Shown here one piece after another: positions 46,825 to 57,438 of a stretch of DNA of 64,000 nucleotides (the first letter of the stretch is position 1; every line of letters starts with the position of its first letter). Under the pieces are notes generated by a model. It did no database searches and was not told where the DNA came from. It was given only the letters and a program-made list of their open reading frames with translations. This DNA comes from Colletotrichum lupini. Its lineage: Eukaryota > Ascomycota > Sordariomycetes > Glomerellales > Glomerellaceae. The stretch spans positions 868,001 to 932,000 of the forward strand of contig NC_064673.1 of the NCBI RefSeq assembly GCF_023278565.1, written 5' to 3'. Position numbers and translations under genes: made by a program.

Positions 46825-49800
46825 ATGTCGCCCACCGTCTACCCCCCGGCTGCGGCCCGCATTGTCGGCTCCGATGACGAGGGCCTCATGGCTCTGGAGC
46901 TGCCCGATGGCACCGTCTACCAGGGTTACAGCTTCGGTGCCCAGAAGAGCATCGCCGGAGAGCTCGTTTTCCAGACCGGAATGGTGGGGTATCCGGAGTC
47001 GGTGACAGACCCCTCGTACCGTGGCCAGATCCTGGTTATCACCTTCCCTCTGGTTGGCAACTATGGTGTTCCTTCGCGGGAGACCATTGACGAGCTCCTG
47101 GGCGACCTGCCCGCTCACTTCGAGTCGTCCCAGATTCACATCGCCGGTCTCGTCGCCCACTCCTACTCGGGCGAGGACTATTCCCACTTCTTGGCAGAGT
47201 CATCACTTGGCACCTGGCTCAAGGAGCAGGGCGTCCCCGCCATCTACGGCGTTGACACCAGACAACTCACAAAGTACCTGAGGTCACAGGGCAGCACCCT
47301 CGGCCGCTTGTTGTTGCAAAAGAAGAACCTGACCAACGGCACCGCCAACGGTCACGTCAATGGTGTCGCGTCCTTCTCCATTGAGGACTTCCAGGCCGTT
47401 GACTGGGTAAACCCCAACGAGAAGAACCTCGTAGCTGAGGGTTAGTTCTGCCAACAATTCTCTTGATTCGGCTTTTGCTTACTCTGCATTCTAGTATCAA
47501 TCAAGGCTCCCAAGTTGTACAAGCCTCCTTCGAGCGTTGCCGTAAAGAAGCACCCCTCCGGCCGACCTATCCGCGTCCTGTGCTTGGACGTTGGTATGAA
47601 GTACAACCAGCTGAGGTGCTTCCTCAAGCGCGGTGTCGAAGTCCTGGTCTGCCCCTGGGACCACGATTTGGTCAAGCAGGCCGGCGAAGAGTACGATGGT
47701 CTCTTCCTCTCCAATGGTCCCGGTGACCCGGCCATGCTGGAAAAGACCGTCAAGAACATCCAGGCTGCCATGGACAAGACCAAGACTCCCGTCTTTGGTA
47801 TTTGCCTGGGACACCAGCTGCTCGCCCGTGCCTCCGGTGCCAGCACCGAGAAGATGAAGTTCGGCAACAGAGGTCACAACATTCCCTGCACGAGCATGAT
47901 CTCCGGAAAGTGCCACATCACCTCCCAGAACCACGGTTTCGCTGTCGACTCAAAGTCACTGACAGCCGACTGGAGGGAGCTCTTCGTCAATGCCAACGAC
48001 GGCAGCAACGAGGGTATTGCCCATCTGTCCAAGCCTTACTTCAGTGTGCAGTTCCATCCCGAGAGCACACCCGGTCCTCGCGATACCGAGTACCTCTTTG
48101 ATGTCTTCATTAGCACCATTGAGGAGTGCGCCGCCGACCCCAAGGCGCTCAACGCTCCGGTCAAGTTCCCCGGTGGCACCATCGAGGAGAACGAGCGTCT
48201 TCACCCCCGCGTCCACCCCCGCAAGGTCCTCATTCTGGGCAGTGGTGGTCTCAGTATTGGACAGGCCGGAGAGTTCGACTACTCTGGCTCCCAGGCCATC
48301 AAGGCTCTCAAGGAGGAGGGTATCTACACCGTTCTCATCAACCCCAACATTGCGACGATTCAGACCTCCAAGGGTCTTGCCGACAAGGTGTACTTCCTTC
48401 CCGTCAACGCAGAGTTCGTCCGCAAGGTCATCCAGTACGAGAGACCCGATGCCATTTACGTTACCTTTGGTGGACAGACTGCTCTGTCAGTCGGTATCCA
48501 GTTGAAGGACGAGTTCGAGGAGCTCGGTGTCCAGGTCCTTGGTACCCCCATTGATACCATCATCACCACCGAGGATCGTGAGCTCTTTGCTCGCAGCATG
48601 GACTCCATTGGCGAGAAGTGCGCCAAGTCTGCTTCTGCAAGCAACATTGACGAGGCCATGTCTTGTGTCAAGGACATTGGCTTCCCCGTCATTGTCAGAG
48701 CCGCCTACGCTCTTGGAGGTCTCGGCAGTGGTTTCGCCAACAACGAGGCCGAGCTCATGGATCTCTGCAACAAGGCCTTCGCCGCCAGTCCCCAAGTGCT
48801 TATCGAGCGCAGTATGAAGGGCTGGAAGGAGATCGAGTACGAGGTCGTTCGTGATGCTCAGGATAACTGTATCACTGTGTGCAACATGGAGAACTTCGAT
48901 CCCCTTGGTATTCACACCGGTGATTCCATTGTTGTCGCTCCCTCCCAGACCTTGTCTGATGAGGACTACAACATGCTCCGCACTACCGCTGTCAACGTCA
49001 TTCGCCACTTGGGCGTCGTCGGAGAGTGCAACATTCAGTATGCCCTGAACCCCTTCTCTAGGGAGTACTGCATTATCGAAGTCAACGCCAGATTATCGAG
49101 ATCCTCTGCCCTTGCTTCCAAGGCTACCGGATACCCCTTGGCTTTCATCGCCGCCAAGCTTGGTCTTGGTATTCCCCTGAAGGACATTGCCAACAGCGTC
49201 ACCAAGTCCACCTGCGCCTGCTTCGAGCCTTCCCTGGATTACGTTGTTGTCAAGATGCCCCGCTGGGACTTGAAGAAGTTCACCCGCGTCTCCACTCAGC
49301 TTGGTTCCTCCATGAAGAGTGTTGGTGAAGTCATGAGCATCGGCAGGAGCTTTGAGGAAGCCATCCAGAAGGCAATTCGTGCCATCGATTTCCACAACCT
49401 GGGCTTTAACGAGACCGAGGCTTTGATGTCTATCGATGACGAGCTGCAGACTCCCTCCGACCAGCGTCTGTTCGCCATTGCCAACGCTATGCACTCTGGC
49501 TACACCGTCGACAAGATCTGGGAGCTTACCAAGATCGACAAGTGGTTCCTGAACAAGCTCAAGGGCTTGAGCGACTTCGCCAAGAACATGACCAACTACA
49601 CCACCAGCGACATCTCCAAGTCCCCTGCCATTCTCCTTCAGGCCAAGAGACTCGGTTTCTCTGATCGTCAGCTCGCCAAGTTCTGGAGCTCCAACGAGAT
49701 CGCCGTGCGGTCTCTGAGACAGGAGGCCAGCATCATGCCGTTTGTCAAGCAAATCGATACCGTTGCTGCTGAGTTCCCTGCTCACACCAACTACCTCTAC

Positions 49801-52800
49801 CTGACCTACAATGCGACCGAGAGTGATGTGTCCTTTGATGACCACGGCATCATGGTCTTGGGATCTGGTGTCTACCGCATTGGCTCTTCCGTCGAGTTCG
49901 ATTGGTGCTCTGTTCGCGCTATTCGCACCCTGCGCCAGGATGGCTTCAAGACTATTATGGTCAACTACAACCCGGAGACTGTCAGTACCGACTACGACGA
50001 GGCCGACAAGCTCTACTTCGAGAACATCAGCTTGGAGTCCATCCTTGATATCTACCAGCTGGAAGGCGCTGGTGGTGTCCTCGGTGCTATGGGTGGACAG
50101 ACCCCCAACAACATTGCTCTGCCGCTCCACCGCGCTGGCATCAAAATTCTTGGTACCTCTCCTGAGATGATTGATAACGCCGAGAACCGCTACAAGTTCT
50201 CTCGTATGCTGGACACCATTGGTGTTGATCAGCCCACCTGGAAGGAGTTGACCAGCTTCGACGAGGCCAAGAAGTTCTGCAACGCCGTCTCCTACCCCGT
50301 GTTGGTGCGACCTTCTTACGTCCTCTCGGGTGCTGCGATGAACACTGTCTACTCCGAGCAGGATCTCGAGAACTACTTGGCCCAGGCTGCTGAGGTTTCC
50401 CGCGAGCACCCTGTCGTTATTACCAAGTACATTGAGAACGCCAAGGAAATCGAGATGGATGCTGTTGCCAAGGACGGTGTTGTCATTGGCCACTTCATCT
50501 CTGAGCACGTCGAGAATGCCGGTGTTCACTCTGGTGACGCCACTCTCATCCTGCCCCCTCAGGACTTGGAGCCCGAGACCATTGCCAGAATCGAGGAGGC
50601 AACTCGCAAGATTGGTGCTGCTCTGAACGTCACTGGCCCTTTCAACATTCAGTTCATCGCCAAGGACAACGACATCAAGGTCATCGAGTGCAACGTTCGT
50701 GCTTCTCGATCGTTCCCCTTCGTTTCCAAGGTCATGGGTGTCGACATGATTGAGATGGCCACCAAGGCCATCACTGGCAAGCCATTCGAGGCCTACCCTG
50801 CTACCGATATCGCCCCCAACTGCGTCGGTGTCAAGGTTCCCCAGTTCAGTTTCTCCCGTCTTTCCGGCGCAGACCCCGTCTTGGGTGTCGAGATGGCTTC
50901 CACCGGTGAAGTTGCTTGCTTCGGTGTCGACAAGTACGAAGCCTACCTCAAGGCTTTGATGTCCACCGGATTCAAGATCCCCAAGGCCAACATCCTTCTG
51001 TCCATCGGTTCCTACAAGGACAAAAAGGAGATGCTGCCCGCCATCGACAAGCTTGCCCGCCTCGGCTACAAGCTGTTCGCTACCGCCGGTACTGCCGACT
51101 TCCTCCAGGAGCACAACATTCCCGTTCAGTACCTGGAAGTCCTTGCCAACGAGCAGGAGGACCAGCGTTCCGAGTTCTCCCTTACGCAGCACTTGGCCAA
51201 GAATATGATTGATCTCTACATCAACTTGCCTTCCAACAACAAGTACCGCCGTCCCGCCAACTACATGAGTAAGGGTTACCAGACCAGACGTATGGCCGTC
51301 GACTACCAGGTTCCTCTGGTCACCAACGTCAAGAACGCCAAGATTCTCGTTGAGGCCATTGCCCGCCACTTCGGACTCGAGGTCGGCAGCCGCGACTTCC
51401 AGACCAGCCACCGCACCATCTCTCTGCCTGGCTTGATCAACGTCGCTGCCTTTGTACCTGGTATTGCTACTGCCGGAAGCAAGGATCTCAAGGCTGTTAC
51501 CAAGGCCTCGCTCTCCGCCGGTTTCAGCATGGTCCGCATCATGCCTGTCGGCGTCGATGGCTCAATCACCGATGCTGTCAGCCTGAAGGTCGCCCAGCAG
51601 AGCAGCAAGCAGGGTGGATTCTGCGACTTCAACTTCTCCGTCACTGCCACCTCTGACAACTCTGACCGTATCAGCCACGTCACCGGTGAGGTCGGATCTC
51701 TCTTCATCCCCTTCAACCACCTGTCTGGAAACATCAGCAAGGTCGCTGCCGTGACTGCCCACTTTGACAAGTGGCCTGCGCACAAGCCCATTGTCACTGA
51801 TGCCAAGCTCACCGACCTGGCTTCCATCCTGCTCCTGGCCAGCCTGCACAACCGGAGAATTCACGTCACCTCGGTCTCCACCAAGGACGATATCAAGCTC
51901 ATTGCCCTTAGCAAGGCCAAGGGCTTGAAGGTCACCTGCGACGTGTCCATCTTCTCCCTGTACCTCTCGCAGGATGACTTCCCCGACTGTGCTCTGCTCC
52001 CCACCAAGGCCGACCAGAACGCTCTCTGGGCTCACCTAAGCACCATCGACGTCTTCTCCATTGGCAGCTTGCCTTACCAGCTTGCCAGCTCTCTGGGCAA
52101 GACCGCCGATCCTTCCGTTGGCATCGCCGACGCTCTGCCCCTGCTCCTCACTTCCGTTACTGAGGGCAAGCTGACCGTCGACGACATCAAGGCTCGTCTC
52201 TACGACAACCCCAAGGAGATCTTTGAGCTCCATGAACAGGTTGGAACCAGCGTCGAGGTTGAGATTGACCGTCCCTACGCTGTCCACAACACCAACGGCT
52301 GGTCTCCCTTCGCTGGCCGCACCATGCGCGGTTCGGTCCAGCGTGTGACCTTCCAGGACCAGACCGTCTGCCTGGATGGCGAGCTGCTGGCTCTGCCTGC
52401 TCTTGGCAAGGACATGTCCACTCACGGTGCTCTGCCCATGTCCCCTGCGATCAAGCCTCAGCTGCAGTCTTTGACCAACCCTGACAGCCCTCGTGACCGT
52501 CGCCCGTCGCTGTTCAACACCTCCAGGCCCACCAAGCTTCGTCCCACCGACGGCTACCTGCCCAACAAGAGCAACAGCGGCTTCGAGGACCTCGGTCTTC
52601 CCGCCCCTCTCCACCCCGCCGTTGGCTCCAAGCTTCAGGACCTCCTGTCGCAGCCCTCGTCGTGGAAGAGCCACAGCTGCCTGTCTGTCAGCCAGTACAC
52701 CCGTGCTGACCTTCACCACCTCTTCACTGTGGCTCAGCAGATGCGCCTGGGCGTCCAGCGCGAGGGTGTCTTGAACGTTCTGCGGGGCCGGGTCCTGTGC

Positions 52801-53631
52801 ACCTTGTTCTACGAGCCTTCGACCCGCACTTCTGCCTCCTTCGATGCCGCGATGCAGAGACTTGGCGGCCGCACCGTCGCCATTGCCACCTCTCAATCCT
52901 CGGTGCAGAAGGGCGAGTCTCTCCAGGACACTCTGCGCACCCTCGGTTGCTACGGTGACGCCGTTGTGCTCCGCCACCCTGACGAGCATAGCGTGGAGAT
53001 TGCTAAGAGATACTCTCCCGTTCCCGTCATCAACGGAGGCAACGGCAGCAAGGAGCACCCTACTCAGGCCTTCCTTGATCTCTTCACCATTCGTGAGGAG
53101 CTCGGTACCGTCCAGGGTCTCACCATCACCTTCGTTGGTGACCTGCTCTACGGCCGCCCTGTCCACTCCCTGATCTACCTTCTCCGCGACTACGGTGTCC
53201 AGGTTCAGCTTGTCTCTCCCAAGGGACTTGCCCTGCCTACCGACGTGCGCAACTTCTTGGTCGAGTCTGGCCAGCTCCTTTGCGAGTCTGAGGAGCTTAC
53301 TCCAGAGATCCTGGCCAAGAGCGACGTGCTCTACTGCACTCGCGTTCAGAAGGAGAGATTCCCGACGGTGGAGGACTACGAGAAGGTCAAGAACTCGTAC
53401 CGCATTGACAACCGCACCCTCAAGTCGGCCAAGAGAGACATGTGCATCCTGCACCCTCTCCCGAGAAACGAGGAGATTGCGCCCGAGGTTGACACTGACC
53501 AGCGTGCGGCTTACTTCAGACAGGTAAGTCCCTTGACCCTTGAGGTTTGAACAGAATGCTGACAAGTTGCACAGATGAGATATGGTCTGTACTGCCGCAT
53601 GGCTTTGCTTGCGTTGGTTATGGCACCATAG
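46825..53631 (+). CDS. pyrABCN: carbamoyl-phosphate synthase / aspartate transcarbamoylase fusion (pyrimidine synthesis)
   Basis: Three exons, 46825-47440, 47495-53523 and 53575-53631, give 2233 residues. The last exon adds only 18. This is the fungal CAD-like multienzyme (yeast URA2, Neurospora pyr-3). It makes carbamoyl phosphate from glutamine, bicarbonate and ATP and joins it to aspartate, the first two steps of UMP synthesis. Order: small-subunit domain (about 15-200); glutamine amidotransferase with Cys309, His393 and Glu395; two CPSase ATP-grasp halves (about 449-1000 and 1005-1360); MGS-like regulatory domain (about 1365-1490), where UTP inhibits in relatives; a dihydroorotase-like domain (about 1515-1840) lacking the metal-binding His-x-His; and ATCase (about 1925-2233) with Phe-Tyr-Glu-Pro-Ser-Thr-Arg-Thr near 1977 and His-Pro-Leu-Pro-Arg near 2192. 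Strong codon bias points to high expression. Confidence 0.97.
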
Positions 53632-54763
53632 AGATGAATTTTTCTTTTGGCTTTCTTTCCTAATTGTACGGGGAACTTGGACATGAGAACAAAAAATGCA
53701 CACGTGCAAAAAAGTTTTAAGAACAGTTTGGTGTTTTGGGTTTTCGGGCTTTTTTCTTTTTTTCATCGGGATGATAGTATAGACACACACACAAAGTAGG
53801 AAGCAACTATTCCTCAAAATTGGCGTATAAGAAAGCGCGCCGTCAAGACGTCCGTTGTTTGGCTCGCGCCATCACGACGTCGTGGTGTAAGAGGGATTAC
53901 ATGTTTTTATTTGGGTTTAGAGGTGTTTTGGGTAGTGCGTATAGTGCGTTGCGTTCGCTACGTTTGTTGCGTACGTTGCGTATCTTGCGTACCTGGATGA
54001 CATTTTTTACGATATGATACCCCCTACCCGTCGTATGTACGGAATGAAATACGTTTGTTTGGTCTGTTGCGTTATGTGTGTGTCTTGCGTGTATGTGTGT
54101 TTTTATGTGTGTTTTGTGTGTATTCTATTGTTATATGTGACGTCTCTCAATGTGTAGTCATCAAGTGGTCCGATCGGAGGACTGATGTGCTGGGCTGATC
54201 CCTGCTCCGCATCTGAGCTCCGCAATGTGGGTGTTCTGCGCGCTGTGCCTACCTCTGTACAATCCGATGTCTGGGTGTTTGAGTGTCTACGTAGTACGTT
54301 ATAGGTGTGTGGGCAGGAGAGAAGAACGGGTGGAACATTCTGCGGCTGTCCACCCTCAGCAACGTGCTCCGAGAATGTGGGGCGTTTTTTTGCAGCTTGC
54401 GGTGCCCCTCACTCCAAATGCAAGCATCATGAGAGGAAAGTTACCAAGTCATGACATGACACTGCAACCGCTTTTTCAGACGCGTAAATCACCTCACCCT
54501 TTACACGCTGGTCTACGCACATCAAACACACCGCATCAACTTACTCTCGACATTTTACGTACCTAAGCGCGAACTTCCAAGCTGCAATTGATCTGAACGT
54601 CAATCCTAGCATTTCCTCGTGAGTCGCTTTTCATCGAGTCACGAAACAATCAACTTTCTTCTGCCCGTGTTCTCCATCAGCTGATGAAAGTTGGGTAGTG
54701 AGGAAGTTCTGGTAAACAAGACCACTTACTCACCAGCCAAGGTGAACATTCGACCTCTCGCAT
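53632..54763. other. intergenic region with GT-rich low-complexity sequence
   Basis: A 1.13-kb stretch. The first 200 bases are T-rich 3' sequence of pyrABCN. TTGCGTA-like words cluster at 53940-53995 and TG/GT repeats at 54073-54123. No supported gene; the end holds the promoter of the next gene. Confidence 0.6.
54073..54123. repeat. GT-rich microsatellite-like tract
   Basis: Imperfect runs of TG/GT dinucleotides broken by T-runs. Low complexity in the 3' flank of pyrABCN. Confidence 0.7.
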
Positions 54764-55778
54764 ATGAGGCCCGGCTTCGCTTACAGATTCTCGAGATCGC
54801 TCAAGATGGCTCTACACCCGCCTCCCGAGAGCGAGAAGCTCATTTGTAAGTTCTCACCACTGCCCTTTCGATCTGCGTAGCATGACATCCCCGGGTGAAG
54901 AGGCACGATGAGAGTGAAAAGGCCGGATCACCGGGTCACTGGATGATGAAGACGCCGGGAAACAACGGCCCTCATCTCACTCTCATGCTCCCCTCCCATC
55001 TCACCTCACCAACCCCCTCACCACAAACCCCCAACAGAACACAAAAACTAACATCACAGTCGCACCCGCCGGCTCCTCCCAAAACACCCGCGCAGACCAA
55101 TTCACCCTCGGCCGCCTCTCCCTCCCCTCCCTGCACCCAACCTCGCCAACCCACCAGTTCAACACCTGGTTCACGGCAGCCCAACAAACCCGCGCCGTCT
55201 CCCACCCGGAGACCTGCACCCTCTCCACCGCCTCCCTGCCGTCCGGCCGCGTCTCCGCCCGCATGGTCTACCTCAAAGAACTCGACGCCAAGGGCGGCTT
55301 CGTGGTCTACACCAACCTCGGCACCTCCCGCAAAGCAGCCGACCTCGCCTCCAACCCGCACGCGAGCCTGACGTTCTGGTGGGAGGCGCTGCAGAGGCAG
55401 GTCAGAGTCGAGGGCAGGGCGGAGAGGCTGACGAGGGAGGAGAGCCAGGTGTACTACGACACGCGCGTGCGCGGGAGCCGGATCGGGGCGTGGGCTTCGC
55501 GGCAGAGTCAGGTGCTGGAGCCGCGGGAAGGGGTGAGAGGCGAGGAGGGGGAGAAGGACGATGGGAGGGCGCAGCTGGAGGGGTGGGTGAAGGAGGTGGA
55601 GGAGCGGTTCGAGGGCCAGGAGACGATTCCGGTGCCCGAGTTTTGGGGCGGGTTGAGGATCGTACCGGAGAGGGTTGAGTTTTGGCAGGGGAGGGATAGT
55701 CGGCTTCATGACCGGTTTGTGTATGACAAGGTGGAGGGCGAGGAGGATAAGTGGACGATCAACAGGTTGAGCCCTTAG
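54764..55778 (+). CDS. PDX3: pyridoxamine/pyridoxine 5'-phosphate oxidase
   Basis: Two exons, 54764-54845 and 55060-55778, give 266 residues. The 214-bp intron (GTAAGT donor, ACTAAC branch site, CACAG acceptor) is the longest in the window. The enzyme oxidises pyridoxamine- or pyridoxine-phosphate to pyridoxal phosphate with FMN and O2. Landmarks: Arg-Met-Val-Tyr-Leu-Lys and Tyr-Thr-Asn-Leu-Gly-Thr-Ser-Arg-Lys (FMN phosphate binding), Trp-Trp-Glu-x-Leu-x-Arg-Gln-Val-Arg-Val-Glu-Gly, Ser-Arg-Ile-Gly-Ala-Trp-Ala-Ser-x-Gln-Ser, Trp-Gly-Gly-Leu-Arg-Ile-x-Pro, Glu-Phe-Trp-Gln-Gly-Arg and the terminal Arg-Leu-Ser-Pro. A second in-frame ATG at 54806 could give a 252-residue form; the 14 extra residues are basic and amphipathic. 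A charged insert near residues 185-205 is longer than in bacterial enzymes. Confidence 0.95.
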
Positions 55779-56295
55779 GCGGTGATGGTGTAGTTTCTAG
55801 GTTAGACATATACTCTGGTTTTTGTTGTCAAGTCAAAATACCATCACTCATCATAAGGAATCACAGCGAGGGAACAATGTGTAAAAGAGAGAAATTTGTC
55901 TTTCCAGGACTACATTACCAAATAGGGTATGATAAAAAGATGAACCATGGTTTCCAGTGTCGCGACCCTGATCCCAAACCCCCCAATCCGATACCGATGA
56001 AACCCCTTGTCCACCATATACGCCAGCCCAGTTTGATCGCTCGAGAAAAATTACAAAATGCGTAACCCGTCAAGCCCTCGTCGAGGCCGAGGTTTTGGTA
56101 TCCTAAAAACGTTCAAGCTTTGGAAAAAATGATGTCGCCCCCTCAGTATACAATAAGCCAGTGAGACTTATGCAAATGTGCGAAATATCCTCTCGGAATC
56201 CCACAGGGCATGCAAATCAACCATCATGACAATCAAACAAAAACGCTCGCTCGCTGATTGTCCCGTCGTCCCTTTTTGTTTTCCATCTTCGTTCC
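55779..56295. other. convergent intergenic region
   Basis: The 517 bp between two 3' ends is AT-richer than the genes. Frames at 55751-56065 and 56178-56576 have no motifs. Likely 3' untranslated sequence. Confidence 0.6.
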
Positions 56296-57438
56296 TCAAA
56301 ACTCCTCGCCAACTGGAGACAGACCCATGTCGTTACCAGAAAAGGTCAGGGACATGTAATCCCCGCCAAAGGTCGTCTTCTCAAGAGCCGCACGCACTTC
56401 GTCACCAAACGACTCGACCTCAGACTTGGGCGTGTCGACGGGCGTCAGCTGCAGGCCCAGACCAATCACGGCCGTACCGATCGTCATGCTCTTGCTCTTG
56501 CTGTGTCCCATCTCGTGGGGTTGGACGGGGCGGGCCGAGTTGTAGTGCCGTGCGGCCAGCTGCATGTCAACCATAGTGTCGGCGAGCAGATCCTCATCGT
56601 CGACCAGGGGCTTGATGCGGTAGTTGAGGTTCTCGCAGATGCAGCGTTCCGTTACGTTGATCTGCTCGCACGACCAAGTGTCCTTGCCCCAATTTGACGA
56701 GTAGTATGACGTCGAGTCGTGGCAGTCGTCGGTGAATTTGGCGGCGATGATGAGGGCAGACAGGATGATGAGCTCGGGCTGGACCGAGTCGATGTGCAGC
56801 TGCTGCTGGCGGCGGCGATCGAGAAGAGGGCTGTGGCCAAGAGTGTGGCGTTTGTTGTAGGAAGAACCGTCGACGAGCAGGGGGCACTGCAAGCGCCAGC
56901 TCAGGGCGAACTTGGAGTTGAGAGAGTCGAGGATGCAGACGGCCAAGGCAATGGTCTCGAGCGGGAGGCCGGACCGGCTGAGCATGGCCTGGACCAGAGG
57001 CACCGACGGGGTCGTGAGGGAAGCTGACGTGGGAACGAGGTTGACGAGGTGGATGGCGGGGCCTGTAAGCGCGCGGAGGTTAGCATTACATTGCATATAA
57101 TATATTGCATTTGGAGCATGCCCATCGAACGAACGGGCGTTGGAGCAAGACGGGGTAAAGTCTGTAAGGGTTGCCAAAGCTCTTTCCCCATCCGCCATCA
57201 CGTAATTCGGGCTGCACGTACCAAGGAACTTTTCTTGCAGGATGTCGCCTTCTTCCAAGGCCGTTTTCGGGCTCTGGTGGGCGGAAGAATTCCTGGATGA
57301 AGGTGGCGGGGTGGGAAGGTTGGAGAGGGGTCGGTAGGTGAAGTAGGCGTCCTCGGCTCCGTATTCGTCGTCCGAGTAGTCGGTGTTCTGGACCTGTCTC
57401 GCCATGTTGCCCATCTTGTCGTTGTGTCTCGTGCCCAC
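56296..57438 (-). CDS. cyclin-domain protein (PCL/Pho80-like)
   Basis: Two exons on the minus strand, 57438-57222 and 57062-56296, give 327 residues. The intron of 159 bp (GTACGT donor, GCTAAC branch site, TTACAG acceptor) is open in frame, so an unspliced read would insert 53 residues that do not look like cyclin sequence. After a disordered N-terminus (Tyr-Ser-Asp-Asp-Glu-Tyr, Pro/Ser-rich) comes a cyclin-box-like helical bundle at about 80-240: Ile-His-Leu-Val-Asn-Leu, a Leu/Ala-rich helix with Ala-Val-Cys-Ile-Leu-Asp-Ser-Leu, then Leu-Ile-Ile-Ala-Ala-Lys-Phe-Thr-Asp-Asp and Trp-x-x-x-x-x-Ile-Asn-Val-Thr-Glu-Arg. Such fungal cyclins partner Pho85-type kinases in phosphate, nutrient or cell-cycle control. 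Which cyclin class it belongs to I cannot fix. It faces a 6.5-kb gene-free upstream region. Confidence 0.82.
   Translation of the reverse strand: MGTRHNDKMGNMARQVQNTDYSDDEYGAEDAYFTYRPLSNLPTPPPSSRNSSAHQSPKTALEEGDILQEKFLGTCSPNYVMADGERALATLTDFTPSCSNARSFDGHAPNAIYYMQCNANLRALTGPAIHLVNLVPTSASLTTPSVPLVQAMLSRSGLPLETIALAVCILDSLNSKFALSWRLQCPLLVDGSSYNKRHTLGHSPLLDRRRQQQLHIDSVQPELIILSALIIAAKFTDDCHDSTSYYSSNWGKDTWSCEQINVTERCICENLNYRIKPLVDDEDLLADTMVDMQLAARHYNSARPVQPHEMGHSKSKSMTIGTAVIGLGLQLTPVDTPKSEVESFGDEVRAALEKTTFGGDYMSLTFSGNDMGLSPVGEEF

Noticed and set aside
49093..51411. 772-residue minus-strand frame inside pyrABCN
   Set aside because: It mirrors the strongly biased codons of pyrABCN on the other strand (Val/Leu/Gly-rich translation) and shows no domain. 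The plus strand carries clear CPSase motifs.
52036..53817. 593-residue minus-strand frame over the ATCase part
   Set aside because: Same cause: an antisense mirror of biased codons, with no recognisable motif.
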